NCBI GenBank assembly: GCA_965204525.1
Contig: OZ241994.1
Span: forward strand, 2,232,001-2,296,000
DNA: 64,000 bases
Source of the DNA: Bin5 sp965204525
GTDB lineage: Bacteria > Chloroflexota > Anaerolineae > Caldilineales > Caldilineaceae
Direction: 5' to 3'
Every line of letters begins with the position of its first letter. The stretch's first letter is position 1. The notes beneath the pieces are model-generated. The model was not told the origin of the DNA and did not search any database. It saw nothing but the letters and a program-made list of their open reading frames with translations. Below, piece after piece: positions 43,406 through 53,044 of this stretch. The position numbers and the translations under genes are program-made.

Positions 43406-44413
43406 TCACCATCCGCTGGCCTTCTTTCGTTCCAAGAAGACGTCCTCAACATCCTTGATCTCATGCTCGGCCAGCGCCCGCTTGCGTTGATGGAGCATCG
43501 GCGCTCCCGCCAACTGCTCCAAGTTCCACTCGCGGACCAGTTCACCGCTCTGGATACGCCCAAGCATCCGACGCATGTTGTCTCTCACGTGATCGTCCAC
43601 CACCTCGCTCGTTTTGCTGAGAATCAGATAGGTGGAAGTGGACGAACCCTGGCGGCTGTTCGCCAAGCGCTCCTTGACCAGGTTTTCAACGAAGAACTGC
43701 AGTTCATAGAACGTCTCCGCATAGGCGGCCTCAGCAGAGAAGCCGGCCTCGATCAGCACTTCGTAAGCGGTCAGAAGGTATTGGGGAATCGCACCCAGTC
43801 CGGCGGACTCAGCGAACAGGTTTACCACCACCTCCTGTCCGAAGGTGCATTCGGTGCATCCGAATTTCAGTAGCCCCATTCCCTTGGCCAGGGCCAAGGC
43901 AATGTCGCCGGCCTTGCCGGAATAATCCTGAAAAACGCCGAAGTGACCAAAAACTCCTTGGCCGCGCTGAATCCGCTCTCGGAGTACAGTACCTCGACAG
44001 GTCGGGACAGTTAGCACCACATCGAGATATGGGAGCGGTCTGATCAACCCGAAATGCACGCTGTAGCCACTAGCAAAGTCAAGCACTTGGCCTTCTTGGA
44101 GATACGGCTCTATCTCACTGTAAACGGCCGCCTGCACCTCGTCAGGGATCAGGAACAGGATCACATCAGCACGCTTTACCGCTTGCACGATCGGCATCAC
44201 ATCGAACCCATCGGCTCGAGCTTCTGCGGCAAATCGATCTTCTCGATTGCCGACGATAACATTCAGTCCCGAGTCGCGCAGGTTCAACGCTTGCGCGTGC
44301 CCTTGACTGCCGTAACCGATCGTCGTTATGCATTTATCCCTGATATGTTTCAGATCAGCATCGCCTTCCGTATAGAGCCGATCTCTCTTGACCTCTCGTT
44401 GTCTGATTGTCAT
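43406..44413 (-). CDS. Divergent ketol-acid reductoisomerase-like protein, copy 2
   Basis: 335-residue tandem paralog of the preceding gene, 70 bases upstream, with the same unusual sites: Asn198 for the first Mg-binding Asp ('VVNLFAES'), Glu202, Glu233 and Glu237 kept, FASG in place of FAHG, and 'GNREDRFAAEA' in the cofactor loop. Because both copies share the substitutions, they belong to one altered lineage rather than being independent errors. They might form a hetero-oligomer or act on successive substrates. Not expected to serve branched-chain amino-acid synthesis. Confidence 0.8.
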   Translation of the reverse strand: MTIRQREVKRDRLYTEGDADLKHIRDKCITTIGYGSQGHAQALNLRDSGLNVIVGNREDRFAAEARADGFDVMPIVQAVKRADVILFLIPDEVQAAVYSEIEPYLQEGQVLDFASGYSVHFGLIRPLPYLDVVLTVPTCRGTVLRERIQRGQGVFGHFGVFQDYSGKAGDIALALAKGMGLLKFGCTECTFGQEVVVNLFAESAGLGAIPQYLLTAYEVLIEAGFSAEAAYAETFYELQFFVENLVKERLANSRQGSSTSTYLILSKTSEVVDDHVRDNMRRMLGRIQSGELVREWNLEQLAGAPMLHQRKRALAEHEIKDVEDVFLERKKASGW

Positions 44414-44429
44414 CGAGAACCTGGTCCTT

Positions 44430-45523
44430 TCACATGTAAAGCGAGGCTACGCTGACAGCCTGTCCTCCCCTGGCCGCCGAAAGGCAGGCGGCTTCAAGAA
44501 GTTCCACTGCGCGCCATCCATATTCACCCGGAGAGCGATTAACAGACTGACCGAGGATGACCTCAACAGACTGGTTCGCCGGGGCCCGCGATGGATAATC
44601 TGGATAACCGCTTTGGCTCAGGCCGGCTTCGCCTGGTGCTGGTCCCAGTGTTTCTGTGGAGCCGTCGGCTTGGTGAATGACGCCGGTTCCTGCGATGTAA
44701 TCGAGATCCACCCAGCCGTGGTTGCTATACACTTGGATATCCCGTTTGCCGCTTCCGCCATGCACGGCGCCCGTGCTCCCCACGCTGGCCAAGGCGCCGT
44801 TGTCCATGCGCGCGATGATGGCGTTGACCACATCAACTCACACGTCGAGATTGTCCATCAACGCCAGCACCGAACTCAGTTTGAGCCCGGTGAGAAAAAA
44901 CATCAAGGCCGCTGAGTGGGTGACCTGTAAGTGCTCTTGCCCACCGCCGGACCGGGCCGGATCGCTGTATACATCGCCGGGTCCAATCAAGGGATAGTGG
45001 GAAGCCATCTCCGGCTGGTCCAAACGGTCGTCACCCCGGAAAGGGTGAAGCGGCGATGACGATAAGACATTGGAGATGAAATGCAATCGTCCCAGCGACC
45101 CCGACTGTTAGACCCCGCGTGCGCGCAGCGACAGTTGCAGGAATTGCCAGGGATAACCCATGACGATCTCACGGTTCGCTTGTGGGCCAGTTCGCACAGG
45201 TCGCGTCCGTGTCTGGCTTCCAGCACCATGGGTTTTTCCAGCAATATGTGTAGGTCGCGCTCCAGACATGCGCGGGCGACTTCGTAGCGCGACACATGCC
45301 AGACCGCCACAACGGCGCCGTCCAGCGATTCTTTTGCCAGCATCTGGCGAAAGTCGGAGTACGTTTTCTCAACCCGGAAATGTTTGGACAGCTGGGGAGG
45401 ATGTCCGCCCGCATATCCGCCAAGGCGACCAACTCGACGTCTGGGTGCTCTTTCAGTATCGGAATATGGGCATAGGCACTCCATCAGCTTGTCCCAATCA
45501 CCGCAACGCGGGCTTTTTTTCAC
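44430..45523 (-). pseudogene. Frameshifted Gfo/Idh/MocA-family oxidoreductase
   Basis: Parts of one dehydrogenase lie in different frames. GTG at 45523 starts 'MKKSPRCGDWDKLMEC', then 'ELVALADMRADILP' is in a second frame, 'FRQMLAKESLDGAVVAVWHVSRYEVARACLE' and 'LEKPMVLEA' (EKP motif) return to the first, and the C-terminal domain (44831-44430: 'VVNAIIARMDNGALASVGS') is in another. At least three frame breaks are needed. The start overlaps the phosphoesterase stop (GTGA), so the gene was once translationally coupled. Confidence 0.72.
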
Positions 45524-47607
45524 GGGTTAGTCTCCTGCATGAGGAGGGTAGGGCTTCGAAGCGCGGAAAGCCGCTGACGCAACTCCTCCTGGTTATCCCG
45601 AAAGGCTGCGCTTGTCCCCGCAACCAGGTCGAAGCATAGGGACTCGCGCCCCGTACCAGTGACACCATCGAGTGCTGTAGAGTTGATCGTCTCACCTGCG
45701 TCCGGCAATAGTAACCACAAGCGCCTCATCCGACCTTCGACCCCAAGCATCTGCGTTTCTGGGCTTTTGTCTGCCATAGGCCGGAAATCTTTCTCCGAGG
45801 CAAACAAGACCGTGTTCATGCAGCGCACAATATGGAACGCTGGCCTCGGGTTGGATAAGCGATCCAACAATCCGTGGTTGATGTCACCGGTGCGGTCCAA
45901 GTCCACGAGGGGATCGAGGAAAAGGCGACAGCCACTGTGCAGGGCCGCGGCAAGAACAGCCTCCGCAGCGCGGTTCGCTTGGGCATTCTCGTCAAGGCCC
46001 GGCAGTTGAACCACGAAATCGAAATGGCCGACCTGACTCAGAGCATCCCGGCGAATGAACTCCTGCATCGCCTCCCAAGGACGGACGTGAGAGTCCACGT
46101 GGCACAACACACGATCTATGTGCGTATCGTGCTGGAGCAAATGCTGGTTCAATTCTGCCAATTCCGTGGCGCGGTAACCGACACGCGCCCGGGGATGATA
46201 CTTTCCCGGTGAACGCTCCAGGGCCAACAAGGGGGCAAGAGTCACTGGGATATCGAATTGGTCACGACAGCGCATAATCTGCCGCAAGCAGTTCTCCTCT
46301 GGCCACAGCGTTCCTGGAATCTGCACCTCAATCGCATCTATCTGATCCCGATAACGCGGCACAACCTCAGTGAGCCGGAGTTTGTCCGACCATAGCCACA
46401 CGAACGAGACCTGTAGGCCCTCGTCCCGCGCCATGGCCAGGCGCTGGCGCTGCAGCCCGTTTTCCAAGTCGGAGGCGGGAGCCCGGAGGTAACGGGCACC
46501 GAGTTCCATACAGGCGAGAAACGGATAGTCGTTGCGCACTTGATCGCGGACCGAGTCGGGCCAGGCAATTACGCCATCCACGGCTTGGGTCAGTGGGAGA
46601 CGCAAATAGACCCCAATGGGCGAGTTGGGGAGGTCACGGGAGATGCGTGTAACCAGGCGACGGGTCTGTCCTCCAGCAGGAGCTGGCTCGGTTTCACCAC
46701 CTGTGCGCACCAAGTGTGCGCAAGCTCCGTCCTTATGCACTCGGACAAGATAGAAACCTAATTTGGCAAGGTCGTTCTTGCCTTGGTCGGGAGGAAGGAC
46801 GGAAAAGGCCTCATAGAATCCTGGTCGCGTGGTGGTCGTGGACGGCACCGAGAGGAGGCGCGTGTCGTCCACGCGGTTGAAGGCCGCGAAGTGCATATGT
46901 CCCGAGAACAGCAACTCCACCTTGTGCTTACGTAGCAACCCCAACAGCCAGCCGCGCGCCGGTTCGTCGAGGTTGTCGTAATAGCCCAAGCCCGGCTCAT
47001 GCTCACCTGCGAAGAAAGGCGGCATATGCAAAAAAGTGAAAACACGCTGCCCGGTATGCTCATCCAGATCGGATTCAAGCCATCGTCTCTGTTCTTCTGC
47101 CTCGGGGAGCGGCCCATTCATGATTTGGGAATTCAGGAATACACAGTGTATCCCCTGCCGGTCAAAGCTGTACCAAGAGCGCCCAAACTGGTCATGCCAT
47201 TCTGCCAGCGAACTCGGCGTTACCCACTCCGCTGGCATTGTCGGGTCGGGCTTGTCGCCAATATCCATGTTTCCTGGAACGTGGTAGGGCTGCAGTCCAC
47301 AGCGCCTCAATTGCTGCCGGGCTGCCTGCCTTGCCTTGGCGAAACTTGGCTTCCCGGGATAGTCTTGCGCCAAGTCACCTAAATGGACGACGAAGGAAGT
47401 TTCCAAAGCGGCGGCCAGTCGCAGCGCCCACTCGGCCCGTGCCGGCCACATCCGCGTGAGACGGGGATCCTGCGAGTCATTTCCCGAGGCATATACCTCC
47501 GGATCATGAATGAAGTGAGTGTCGCCGAGAACGACAAACTCAAGCTGTGCGTCCAACAGGAACGAGCGGTCAAAAACCGGCGTTGTACTAGATGCCATGG
47601 ATAGCAA
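45520..47607 (-). CDS. Calcineurin-like phosphoesterase fused to a large C-terminal domain
   Basis: 695 residues without a signal peptide. The first 300 form a metallophosphoesterase domain with the five metal motifs: 'VVLGDTHF', 'VVHLGDLAQ', 'VPGNMDIG' (Asp in place of His after the Asn-Met), 'FLHMPP' and 'FSGHMHF'. Residues about 320-640 are a second domain with barrel-like strand/helix alternation ('GVYLRLPLTQAVDGVIAW', 'DAIEVQIPGTLWPEE', 'FDFVVQLPGLDENAQ') that I cannot place in a family. The ends beyond 640 look beta-rich. Overlaps the broken Gfo/Idh gene by 4 bases. Confidence 0.75.
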   Translation of the reverse strand: MLSMASSTTPVFDRSFLLDAQLEFVVLGDTHFIHDPEVYASGNDSQDPRLTRMWPARAEWALRLAAALETSFVVHLGDLAQDYPGKPSFAKARQAARQQLRRCGLQPYHVPGNMDIGDKPDPTMPAEWVTPSSLAEWHDQFGRSWYSFDRQGIHCVFLNSQIMNGPLPEAEEQRRWLESDLDEHTGQRVFTFLHMPPFFAGEHEPGLGYYDNLDEPARGWLLGLLRKHKVELLFSGHMHFAAFNRVDDTRLLSVPSTTTTRPGFYEAFSVLPPDQGKNDLAKLGFYLVRVHKDGACAHLVRTGGETEPAPAGGQTRRLVTRISRDLPNSPIGVYLRLPLTQAVDGVIAWPDSVRDQVRNDYPFLACMELGARYLRAPASDLENGLQRQRLAMARDEGLQVSFVWLWSDKLRLTEVVPRYRDQIDAIEVQIPGTLWPEENCLRQIMRCRDQFDIPVTLAPLLALERSPGKYHPRARVGYRATELAELNQHLLQHDTHIDRVLCHVDSHVRPWEAMQEFIRRDALSQVGHFDFVVQLPGLDENAQANRAAEAVLAAALHSGCRLFLDPLVDLDRTGDINHGLLDRLSNPRPAFHIVRCMNTVLFASEKDFRPMADKSPETQMLGVEGRMRRLWLLLPDAGETINSTALDGVTGTGRESLCFDLVAGTSAAFRDNQEELRQRLSALRSPTLLMQETNP

Positions 47608-47825
47608 TGCGCGTCGTCCTTTCGCCTTTGAAGGAGGCTGTGCGACGGTAGCTCTCCGATAGTCTACGGTCTCTGTCTCCTGAAGTGGAGTCAGATATAC
47701 GCATCCGACTCAGCCTGGACCAATAGGATTGCACGCCTTCAAGGTCGTGTCAAGACGCTGTACTACCCGGGTGCATCCCGAATTCGTGGCAAGTCTCTGA
47801 CTGCCTCCAGTGTTCTGCGCCGCGT

Positions 47826-47842
47826 GCGGGCGAGACGCCCGC
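47826..47842. repeat. Short GC hairpin
   Basis: GCGGGCG-AGA-CGCCCGC, 7-base perfect arms in intergenic DNA. Resembles dispersed extragenic palindromes; no T-run. Confidence 0.5.
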
Positions 47843-48139
47843 GAACCCAGGAGGATGTCCAAAAATCTGGGATACTCCCTACTACCCCTACATGCGATAG
47901 AGAACGACGGATAAGAGAGGACAGGCCAAAGTCGTCCCAAGCGAAGCGGCAGGGGCCGGGGGCTACCCACTCCGGGGAGACGACACGCGAGTCGTGGGCG
48001 GGATCCACCGGTTCTCATCGTCCCGGCACAGAAGGTCGACTCCGATCGCCGATGATCGCGGTATGGGGGCTGGCTATGCCGGTAGCATTGCGCTTTGCGT
48101 CCGGGGAACAGGCGTACAGTGGGTAACTGCCAAAGAAAA

Positions 48140-48241
48140 GGGTACATCCCAGATTTGGGGTTGACAGGAGAAGCGGGCTGCAGGATTCAGCGCAATTTCC
48201 CAGAGGTAGCCTGAAGCTCGCCCCCATTTTGGGATGCACCC
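48140..48241. mobile_element. Possible MITE, 102 bp
   Basis: Imperfect 21-base terminal inverted repeats, GGGTACATCCCAGATTTGGGG at 48140 and, on the other strand from 48241, GGGTGCATCCCAAAATGGGGG (17 of 21 match). Flanking octamers AAAGAAAA and AGAGAAAA differ at one position and may be a decayed duplication. The interior encodes nothing. The 11-base end motif recurs at 47769. Confidence 0.45.
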
Positions 48242-48546
48242 AGAGAAAACAACGGGTTGCTCTGCCTCCGACGCTCTGTTAGGATAAATGTTGTTACCTG
48301 GTCGCTTGCCTGTAGCGAACTGCAGCAGCCGTACAGATGGTCAGCGGGCAATTCGGGTCGCGTATGCAGCCACTTATCGCAGCAAGCCAGGGAAAGTTTC
48401 CTGACATGCCAATGTGACTTTGAGAAAGATAGAGGGAGGTGATCAGAAGAAAGAAGACCGTTTGTGCTTTGGGGGTGCTTTGCCCCCCGATCAGCATATT
48501 TGCGGCGCAGTTGTTTGGATAGGCCAAAAAATGGGAGGAAATACCC

Positions 48547-50277
48547 ATGAAACGCAATGCCGTGTTCTACTCGTCGCTGTTACTCGTTGTTGCGCTCCTC
48601 ATCAGCGCTTGCGCCCCTGCAGCCGTGGAGGCGCCTGCTGAACCCGCTGCTGCCGAAGCTGAAGAAGCGTCAACCCCAATGGAAGAGAAGGAAGGTGGGG
48701 GCACACTTCAGGTGTGCTTCATCCAAGCCACGAGCTATGCTCATCTGGCGGGGTTTGTGGGCCGTGCGGGCAGCCAGCATTTCTACCAGGGCCGCACTAT
48801 CTTCAGCGGACTGGTGCAGTTGGACCACGACGTCAAGGAGTATATCCCGGAACTCGCTGAGAGCTGGGAATTTGACGGCAACAAAGTCATTTTCCATCTG
48901 CGAAACGATGTGAAATGGCATGATGGCACGCCCTTCACTTCCAAGGACGTGCTGTTCAACTACGGTCGGCTGATACCGCATCCGCTGATGGTCAATACGG
49001 CCTATAACAGCCTGAAGGACTACATCGTCGGCTACACAGAGTTTCACGAAGGTAACGCGGACTCGGTCAGCGGCATTACTGCACTCGATGACTACACCGT
49101 TGTCTTCGAGATGACGGGCGAATACGGCATGGTCGGGATCCATAAGATCGCCGGCGCCGTCAGGCTTGTGCCCGAGCATATCCTGAGCGAGGTGCCCGAG
49201 GATCAGTGGGGGCCGGATGAGAGCGGCGTTTTGGGTCTTGAGAAGACAGACTTTGCGACGACAAAGGCGATTGGGACCGGGCCGTTCATGGTCGACGAGT
49301 ACGTCCCCGACCAGCACATCATATACAGTCCGAACCCTGACTACTTCCGCGGCGCGCCCAAGCTGGATAAGTTGATTTATCGTTCATTCAACGGCGATCC
49401 GACGGCGATGATGGTAGCCACGGAGGCCGGCGAGTGCGATTGGGTCATCGGCGAAGGCGGCGGCCGGCCGGTCGAGTTGCAGCGCCTGGCTGCAATAGAG
49501 GAATTAGACCTTGAGATTTTCAACCCGCCGGCGAACGTCTCGGTGGCCTACTGGTGGAATCTGGGGCGGGAGCACATTCAGAACCCGCTCATCCGCCAGG
49601 GAATCCAGCATGCCATCAATGGCGAGCAGTTCAATCAGGTGATGGCCAGCGGGGTGAGCCGCGGGGCGCGCGTCTACCTTGATGGCAAGTGGGGGATCAA
49701 TCCCGAGGGGGCCAAGTACATCACCTACGATCCGGAACTTGCCAAGCAGAAGCTGACGGAGGGTGGATGGGACTTTGAAAACGACAAGCTCATCCTCGTG
49801 CTCGGGTCACTTCACCCGGCCTGGGAACCGCTCCATCTCACCTTCCAGGAAAACCTGGCGGCAGTCGGGGTAACGGTTGAGTTCAAGGTTGTTGGCGCCG
49901 ACTACGGAAACGTGGTCAACAAGGAACCATTCGAATGGGATGTGCTGCAGGCCGGCGATTGGGCGCCCTGGTTCGGTCTGCTCGGATACGACACGACGCA
50001 CCTCAGCACGCAGCCGTGGTATGACAGGGCCGCTCACTACGCAGAAGAGGTGGCGCTGTTGAAGAGCCTGGAGCTGGAGACGGACGATGCCGTGCTTAAG
50101 GAAGCCGTCTGGCAGATCCAGGAAAGTATTGGGGCCGATCCTTTTGGCGTGATACTCTACGCTCACATCAACCCCAGCCTGCGCAGCACAAGGACGCGCG
50201 GCTGCGACACTATCCCCAGCTACTACTACCATCGCAACAACTGGAATCTGGAACAGTGCTGGATAGCGTCGGAGTAG
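48547..50277 (+). CDS. Family 5 extracellular solute-binding lipoprotein
   Basis: 576-residue receptor of a second oligopeptide/opine-type importer. Signal peptide with lipobox 'LISAC' (Sec type, unlike the Tat leader of the first system), then an Ala/Glu-rich linker and the SBP_bac_5 fold with 'HLRNDVKWHDGTPFTSKDV' and 'AIGTGPFMVDEY'. GGAGG precedes the ATG by 8 bases. First gene of a plus-strand operon; an intercistronic hairpin follows. Ligand unknown. Confidence 0.88.
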   Translation: MKRNAVFYSSLLLVVALLISACAPAAVEAPAEPAAAEAEEASTPMEEKEGGGTLQVCFIQATSYAHLAGFVGRAGSQHFYQGRTIFSGLVQLDHDVKEYIPELAESWEFDGNKVIFHLRNDVKWHDGTPFTSKDVLFNYGRLIPHPLMVNTAYNSLKDYIVGYTEFHEGNADSVSGITALDDYTVVFEMTGEYGMVGIHKIAGAVRLVPEHILSEVPEDQWGPDESGVLGLEKTDFATTKAIGTGPFMVDEYVPDQHIIYSPNPDYFRGAPKLDKLIYRSFNGDPTAMMVATEAGECDWVIGEGGGRPVELQRLAAIEELDLEIFNPPANVSVAYWWNLGREHIQNPLIRQGIQHAINGEQFNQVMASGVSRGARVYLDGKWGINPEGAKYITYDPELAKQKLTEGGWDFENDKLILVLGSLHPAWEPLHLTFQENLAAVGVTVEFKVVGADYGNVVNKEPFEWDVLQAGDWAPWFGLLGYDTTHLSTQPWYDRAAHYAEEVALLKSLELETDDAVLKEAVWQIQESIGADPFGVILYAHINPSLRSTRTRGCDTIPSYYYHRNNWNLEQCWIASE

Positions 50278-50320
50278 CGGTTAGACGCTTGCGGCGCCTA
50301 TAACTGAAAATCTGAGGCTC

Positions 50321-50354
50321 TCCGGTCGCCGCCGCGCTGCGGTCGGCGACCGGA
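50321..50354 (+). promoter_or_regulatory. Intercistronic hairpin after the solute-binding protein gene
   Basis: TCCGGTCGCCG / CGGCGACCGGA, 11-base perfect arms and a 12-base loop, without a T-run. Such stems after binding-protein genes often protect the upstream mRNA and raise receptor levels over permease levels; that role is inferred by position. Confidence 0.55.
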
Positions 50355-50400
50355 AGAGCACCCGAACTGATCTGTCAACAGGACAGCCAGGAGAAAGCAG

Positions 50401-51912
50401 ATGCTACTGATCACGGTGGATAGCGGGAACCTCCTCGCTTGCGCCGAGCTCGAGCAAGTGGCCCGCCTAGCGGAATTGACCGTCACATCCCGTGCCGACA
50501 TCTATACGATGGATGTCGCCGACAACGATATCTGCTTTTACCCGTCAAGCGCCGGCACGACGGCTTCAGGAGAGCCGATGGACGCACTTCTGGCCGAGGG
50601 CCATGATCCTTACGGGGATTTCATCCGGCTCCTCAAAGAAGCCGGCATTGCCGTCGTGCCGAATTTCCGGGTGAATGACCATCACGGCTCGCCGCGCCAG
50701 TGGACGCAATGGGAGCGGGAACACAAGGAATGGTCATTGGGTCAGGATACGGGAACCTGGAAGTCCTACAAGAAGGTGGGCGACCACGGCTGGCGGGAGG
50801 TTGGGGACCTGCGACAGATGGACTTCGCCGTCGAGGAGGTGCAGGAACGCCGCCTGGGTATCTTGCGGGAGATTGTCGCCCGATACCCCGTGGATGGACT
50901 CATGCTTGACTTCGGGCGATCGGCGCCGTTCTTCAGGGAACCGAAGCGGGAGAAAGCGGACTGCATGAGCCGGTTCGTGCGCGCGGTGCGGACCATACTG
51001 GACGAGGCGGGGGAGAAACGAGGGCAGCATCTCATGCTCGCGGCCGCTGTGCCGTGGGACATAGACTACTGCACTGAGGAAGGGCTCGATATCAAGGCGT
51101 GGATTGACGAAGGGCTTTTGTCCTACCTGTGTCCGGGTGAATGGTTTTTCGTGGACTACAACCTCCCTTACTCCGATTGGGTGGCCTTGGCTGAGGGAAG
51201 CAGCTGCAAAGTGTACCCCATGCTTATGTCCAGTGTCTCCTCTTCGGATGCGGTCACGCCGGGGAAGCGTGTCTGGCTGGGCGATGGGTTTGAGGAATTC
51301 GACCCACCCAAGATCAGCGCCCTTGTAGAGAGCGCCTACAGCCAGGGCGTTGATGGGATCATGTTCTACAATTTGCATGCCAACTCTTTCGGCAGCAGGC
51401 TGTATGCGGATCTTCGAGAACTGATCGATCCGGCCAGGATCCCTTCCACAACCAGGCACTACTTCTACGCCCGCCGGCCCAAATATCTGCCTACGGAATA
51501 CTTTTCATTCGGCCTCCCTGATGGATACACACCTGGCGAGGTGGAGGCGTTTACCCCCTTTGAATTGGATGAAGATGGGGATGAGTTCAACTACACAGTT
51601 CTTTTTGGCAGCGATCTGGCCGGCGCAACTGCGGACTTTCAGTTCAAACTGAGAGATCTGGGAGACAGTGACGAAGTGGAAGTAAGCATGAACGGCAGCA
51701 GGCTCAGGGTGGACAGCCTTGACTTCCACCAGTGCCAGCCGCCCAAGGCGCCGGAATTTCGGTATGCAATTTGGCAGACTGCATTGGGGTCTTCTCACTT
51801 GAGAGTGGGAGAGAATATTCTGACCGTTCGGTTGGCGGAACGCGATCCCGGGCGGACTTTGCCGGTTCAGGTGGGTGAATTCGAGATTACCGTTGGTCCC
51901 GATGGTGGGTAG
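50401..51912 (+). CDS. TIM-barrel glycosidase-like protein
   Basis: 503 residues, no signal peptide. The first 350 residues read as a (beta/alpha)8 barrel like family-10-type hydrolases (GHL10) or alpha-amylase-superfamily relatives: 'GIAVVPNFRVNDHHG', 'YPVDGLMLDFGRSAPFF', 'GVDGIMFYNLHANSFG'. 'VDGLMLDFG' and 'FYNLHA' sit where active-site acids are expected, but no pair can be named with confidence. The last 130 residues form a beta-sandwich ('DFQFKLRDLGDSDEVEVSMNGSRL'). Inserted between the receptor and permease genes, so it likely acts on the imported compound. Confidence 0.65.
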   Translation: MLLITVDSGNLLACAELEQVARLAELTVTSRADIYTMDVADNDICFYPSSAGTTASGEPMDALLAEGHDPYGDFIRLLKEAGIAVVPNFRVNDHHGSPRQWTQWEREHKEWSLGQDTGTWKSYKKVGDHGWREVGDLRQMDFAVEEVQERRLGILREIVARYPVDGLMLDFGRSAPFFREPKREKADCMSRFVRAVRTILDEAGEKRGQHLMLAAAVPWDIDYCTEEGLDIKAWIDEGLLSYLCPGEWFFVDYNLPYSDWVALAEGSSCKVYPMLMSSVSSSDAVTPGKRVWLGDGFEEFDPPKISALVESAYSQGVDGIMFYNLHANSFGSRLYADLRELIDPARIPSTTRHYFYARRPKYLPTEYFSFGLPDGYTPGEVEAFTPFELDEDGDEFNYTVLFGSDLAGATADFQFKLRDLGDSDEVEVSMNGSRLRVDSLDFHQCQPPKAPEFRYAIWQTALGSSHLRVGENILTVRLAERDPGRTLPVQVGEFEITVGPDGG

Positions 51913-52027
51913 CCGCCGGTCCTGCGGGACATCCAAAGGGCGAGACAAGTGACCGCTCGCTGTGACTGGAGGGGCAGTTCATGGCTCCTGAGACAGGAAA
52001 GCATCTTTCAGTCGGAACCCAAAAGAC

Positions 52028-52990
52028 ATGTCCCAGTATGTACTTCGCCGACTCGCGCTGATCGTCCCCTTGACGTTTGCGATAACGGTCATTAACTACA
52101 CGATCTATGTATTGTCACCGGGCGACCCGGTCTCAGCGCTGCTGAATCCAGAGTCGATGCGTTATTTGGAGGAGGAGGACCTGCAGGCACTGCGGGAGGC
52201 GATGGGGCTGAACCGGCCAGTACACGTTCGCTATCTGATCTGGCTGCGCGAAGCGCTGCGCGGGAACCTCGGCTGGTCGACGCAGATGCGTCTGCCGGTG
52301 CATCATATCATCATGCGCGACATCGGCAACACACTTGGTCTGATGGGATTTGCGTTACTGTTCTCGACGGTGGCGGGCATCGTGCTGGGCATTATTTCCG
52401 CCCTCAAACAGTACTCGATGCTCGATTACGTCCTCACCGGCATTGCCTTCGGAGGCATAGCTGTTCCCGGATTCTTTTTTGCGCTACTGCTGATTTACGT
52501 GGCTGGACTGCGCCTGGAATGGTTCCCCGTCGGGGGAATCGTCACCGTAGGGGCGCCGCCCTCTGTAGGAGACAGGCTCTGGCACATGGTGTTGCCGGTG
52601 ACCGCGCTCTCGTATGAGGGCCTGAGCACGCTGCTCCGTTACACCCGCTCCAGCATGTTGGAGGTCGTTCGGCAAGACTACATTACGACGGCGCGTGCCA
52701 AAGGTTTGGCCGAACAAACTGTAATCATGTGGCACGCATTCAAGAACGCCCTGCTGCCGGTGATTACGATCACGGGATTGAGGCTGCCGACGTTGGTCGG
52801 GGGGGCGGTGCTGGTCGAGAGCGTCTTCAACTACCGGGGCATCGGACATACCTTGGTGGCTGCAGCGGGGAGTCGCGACTATCCGCTGCTGATGGGCGGA
52901 CTCCTGGTGACGGCAATTATGGTATTGGTGAGCAATCTGATCGCGGACTTGGCCTACGCCTGGGCCGACCCGCGCATCAGGTACGCGTAG
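52028..52990 (+). CDS. ABC transporter permease, DppB/OppB type (second system)
   Basis: 320 residues, six helices, starting 'MSQYVLRRLALIVPLTF'. 'LSPGDPV', 'VRYLIWLREALRGNLGWS' and the coupling loop 'ARAKGLAEQTVIMWHAFKNALLPV' mark the family. It is the partner of the receptor at 48547 and the permease at 53045, the usual SBP-B-C order with a glycosidase-like gene inserted. Confidence 0.88.
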   Translation: MSQYVLRRLALIVPLTFAITVINYTIYVLSPGDPVSALLNPESMRYLEEEDLQALREAMGLNRPVHVRYLIWLREALRGNLGWSTQMRLPVHHIIMRDIGNTLGLMGFALLFSTVAGIVLGIISALKQYSMLDYVLTGIAFGGIAVPGFFFALLLIYVAGLRLEWFPVGGIVTVGAPPSVGDRLWHMVLPVTALSYEGLSTLLRYTRSSMLEVVRQDYITTARAKGLAEQTVIMWHAFKNALLPVITITGLRLPTLVGGAVLVESVFNYRGIGHTLVAAAGSRDYPLLMGGLLVTAIMVLVSNLIADLAYAWADPRIRYA

Positions 52991-53044
52991 CGTTGGCGAG
53001 GTCCTCTGCTGCGTTAATGGGAAGCGAGAGGGAGACAGCAGGTC

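Larger units (their letters stand above)
47608..48546. other. Gene-free divergent region with mobile-element traces
   Basis: About 940 bases between the divergent phosphoesterase and second transporter operon. Frames here are short, Pro/Arg/Ser-rich and mutually antisense, so no gene is called. It holds a GC hairpin (47826-47842), a GGGTGCATCCC motif at 47769 and a 102-base element at 48140-48241. A TTGCTC-N17-TAGGAT sequence around 48258 could be a weak promoter for the transporter. Confidence 0.5.

Noticed and set aside
47710..48239. Short minus-strand frames in the divergent gap
   Set aside because: Arg/Pro/Ser-rich, overlapping in several frames, no ribosome-binding site and no family resemblance.
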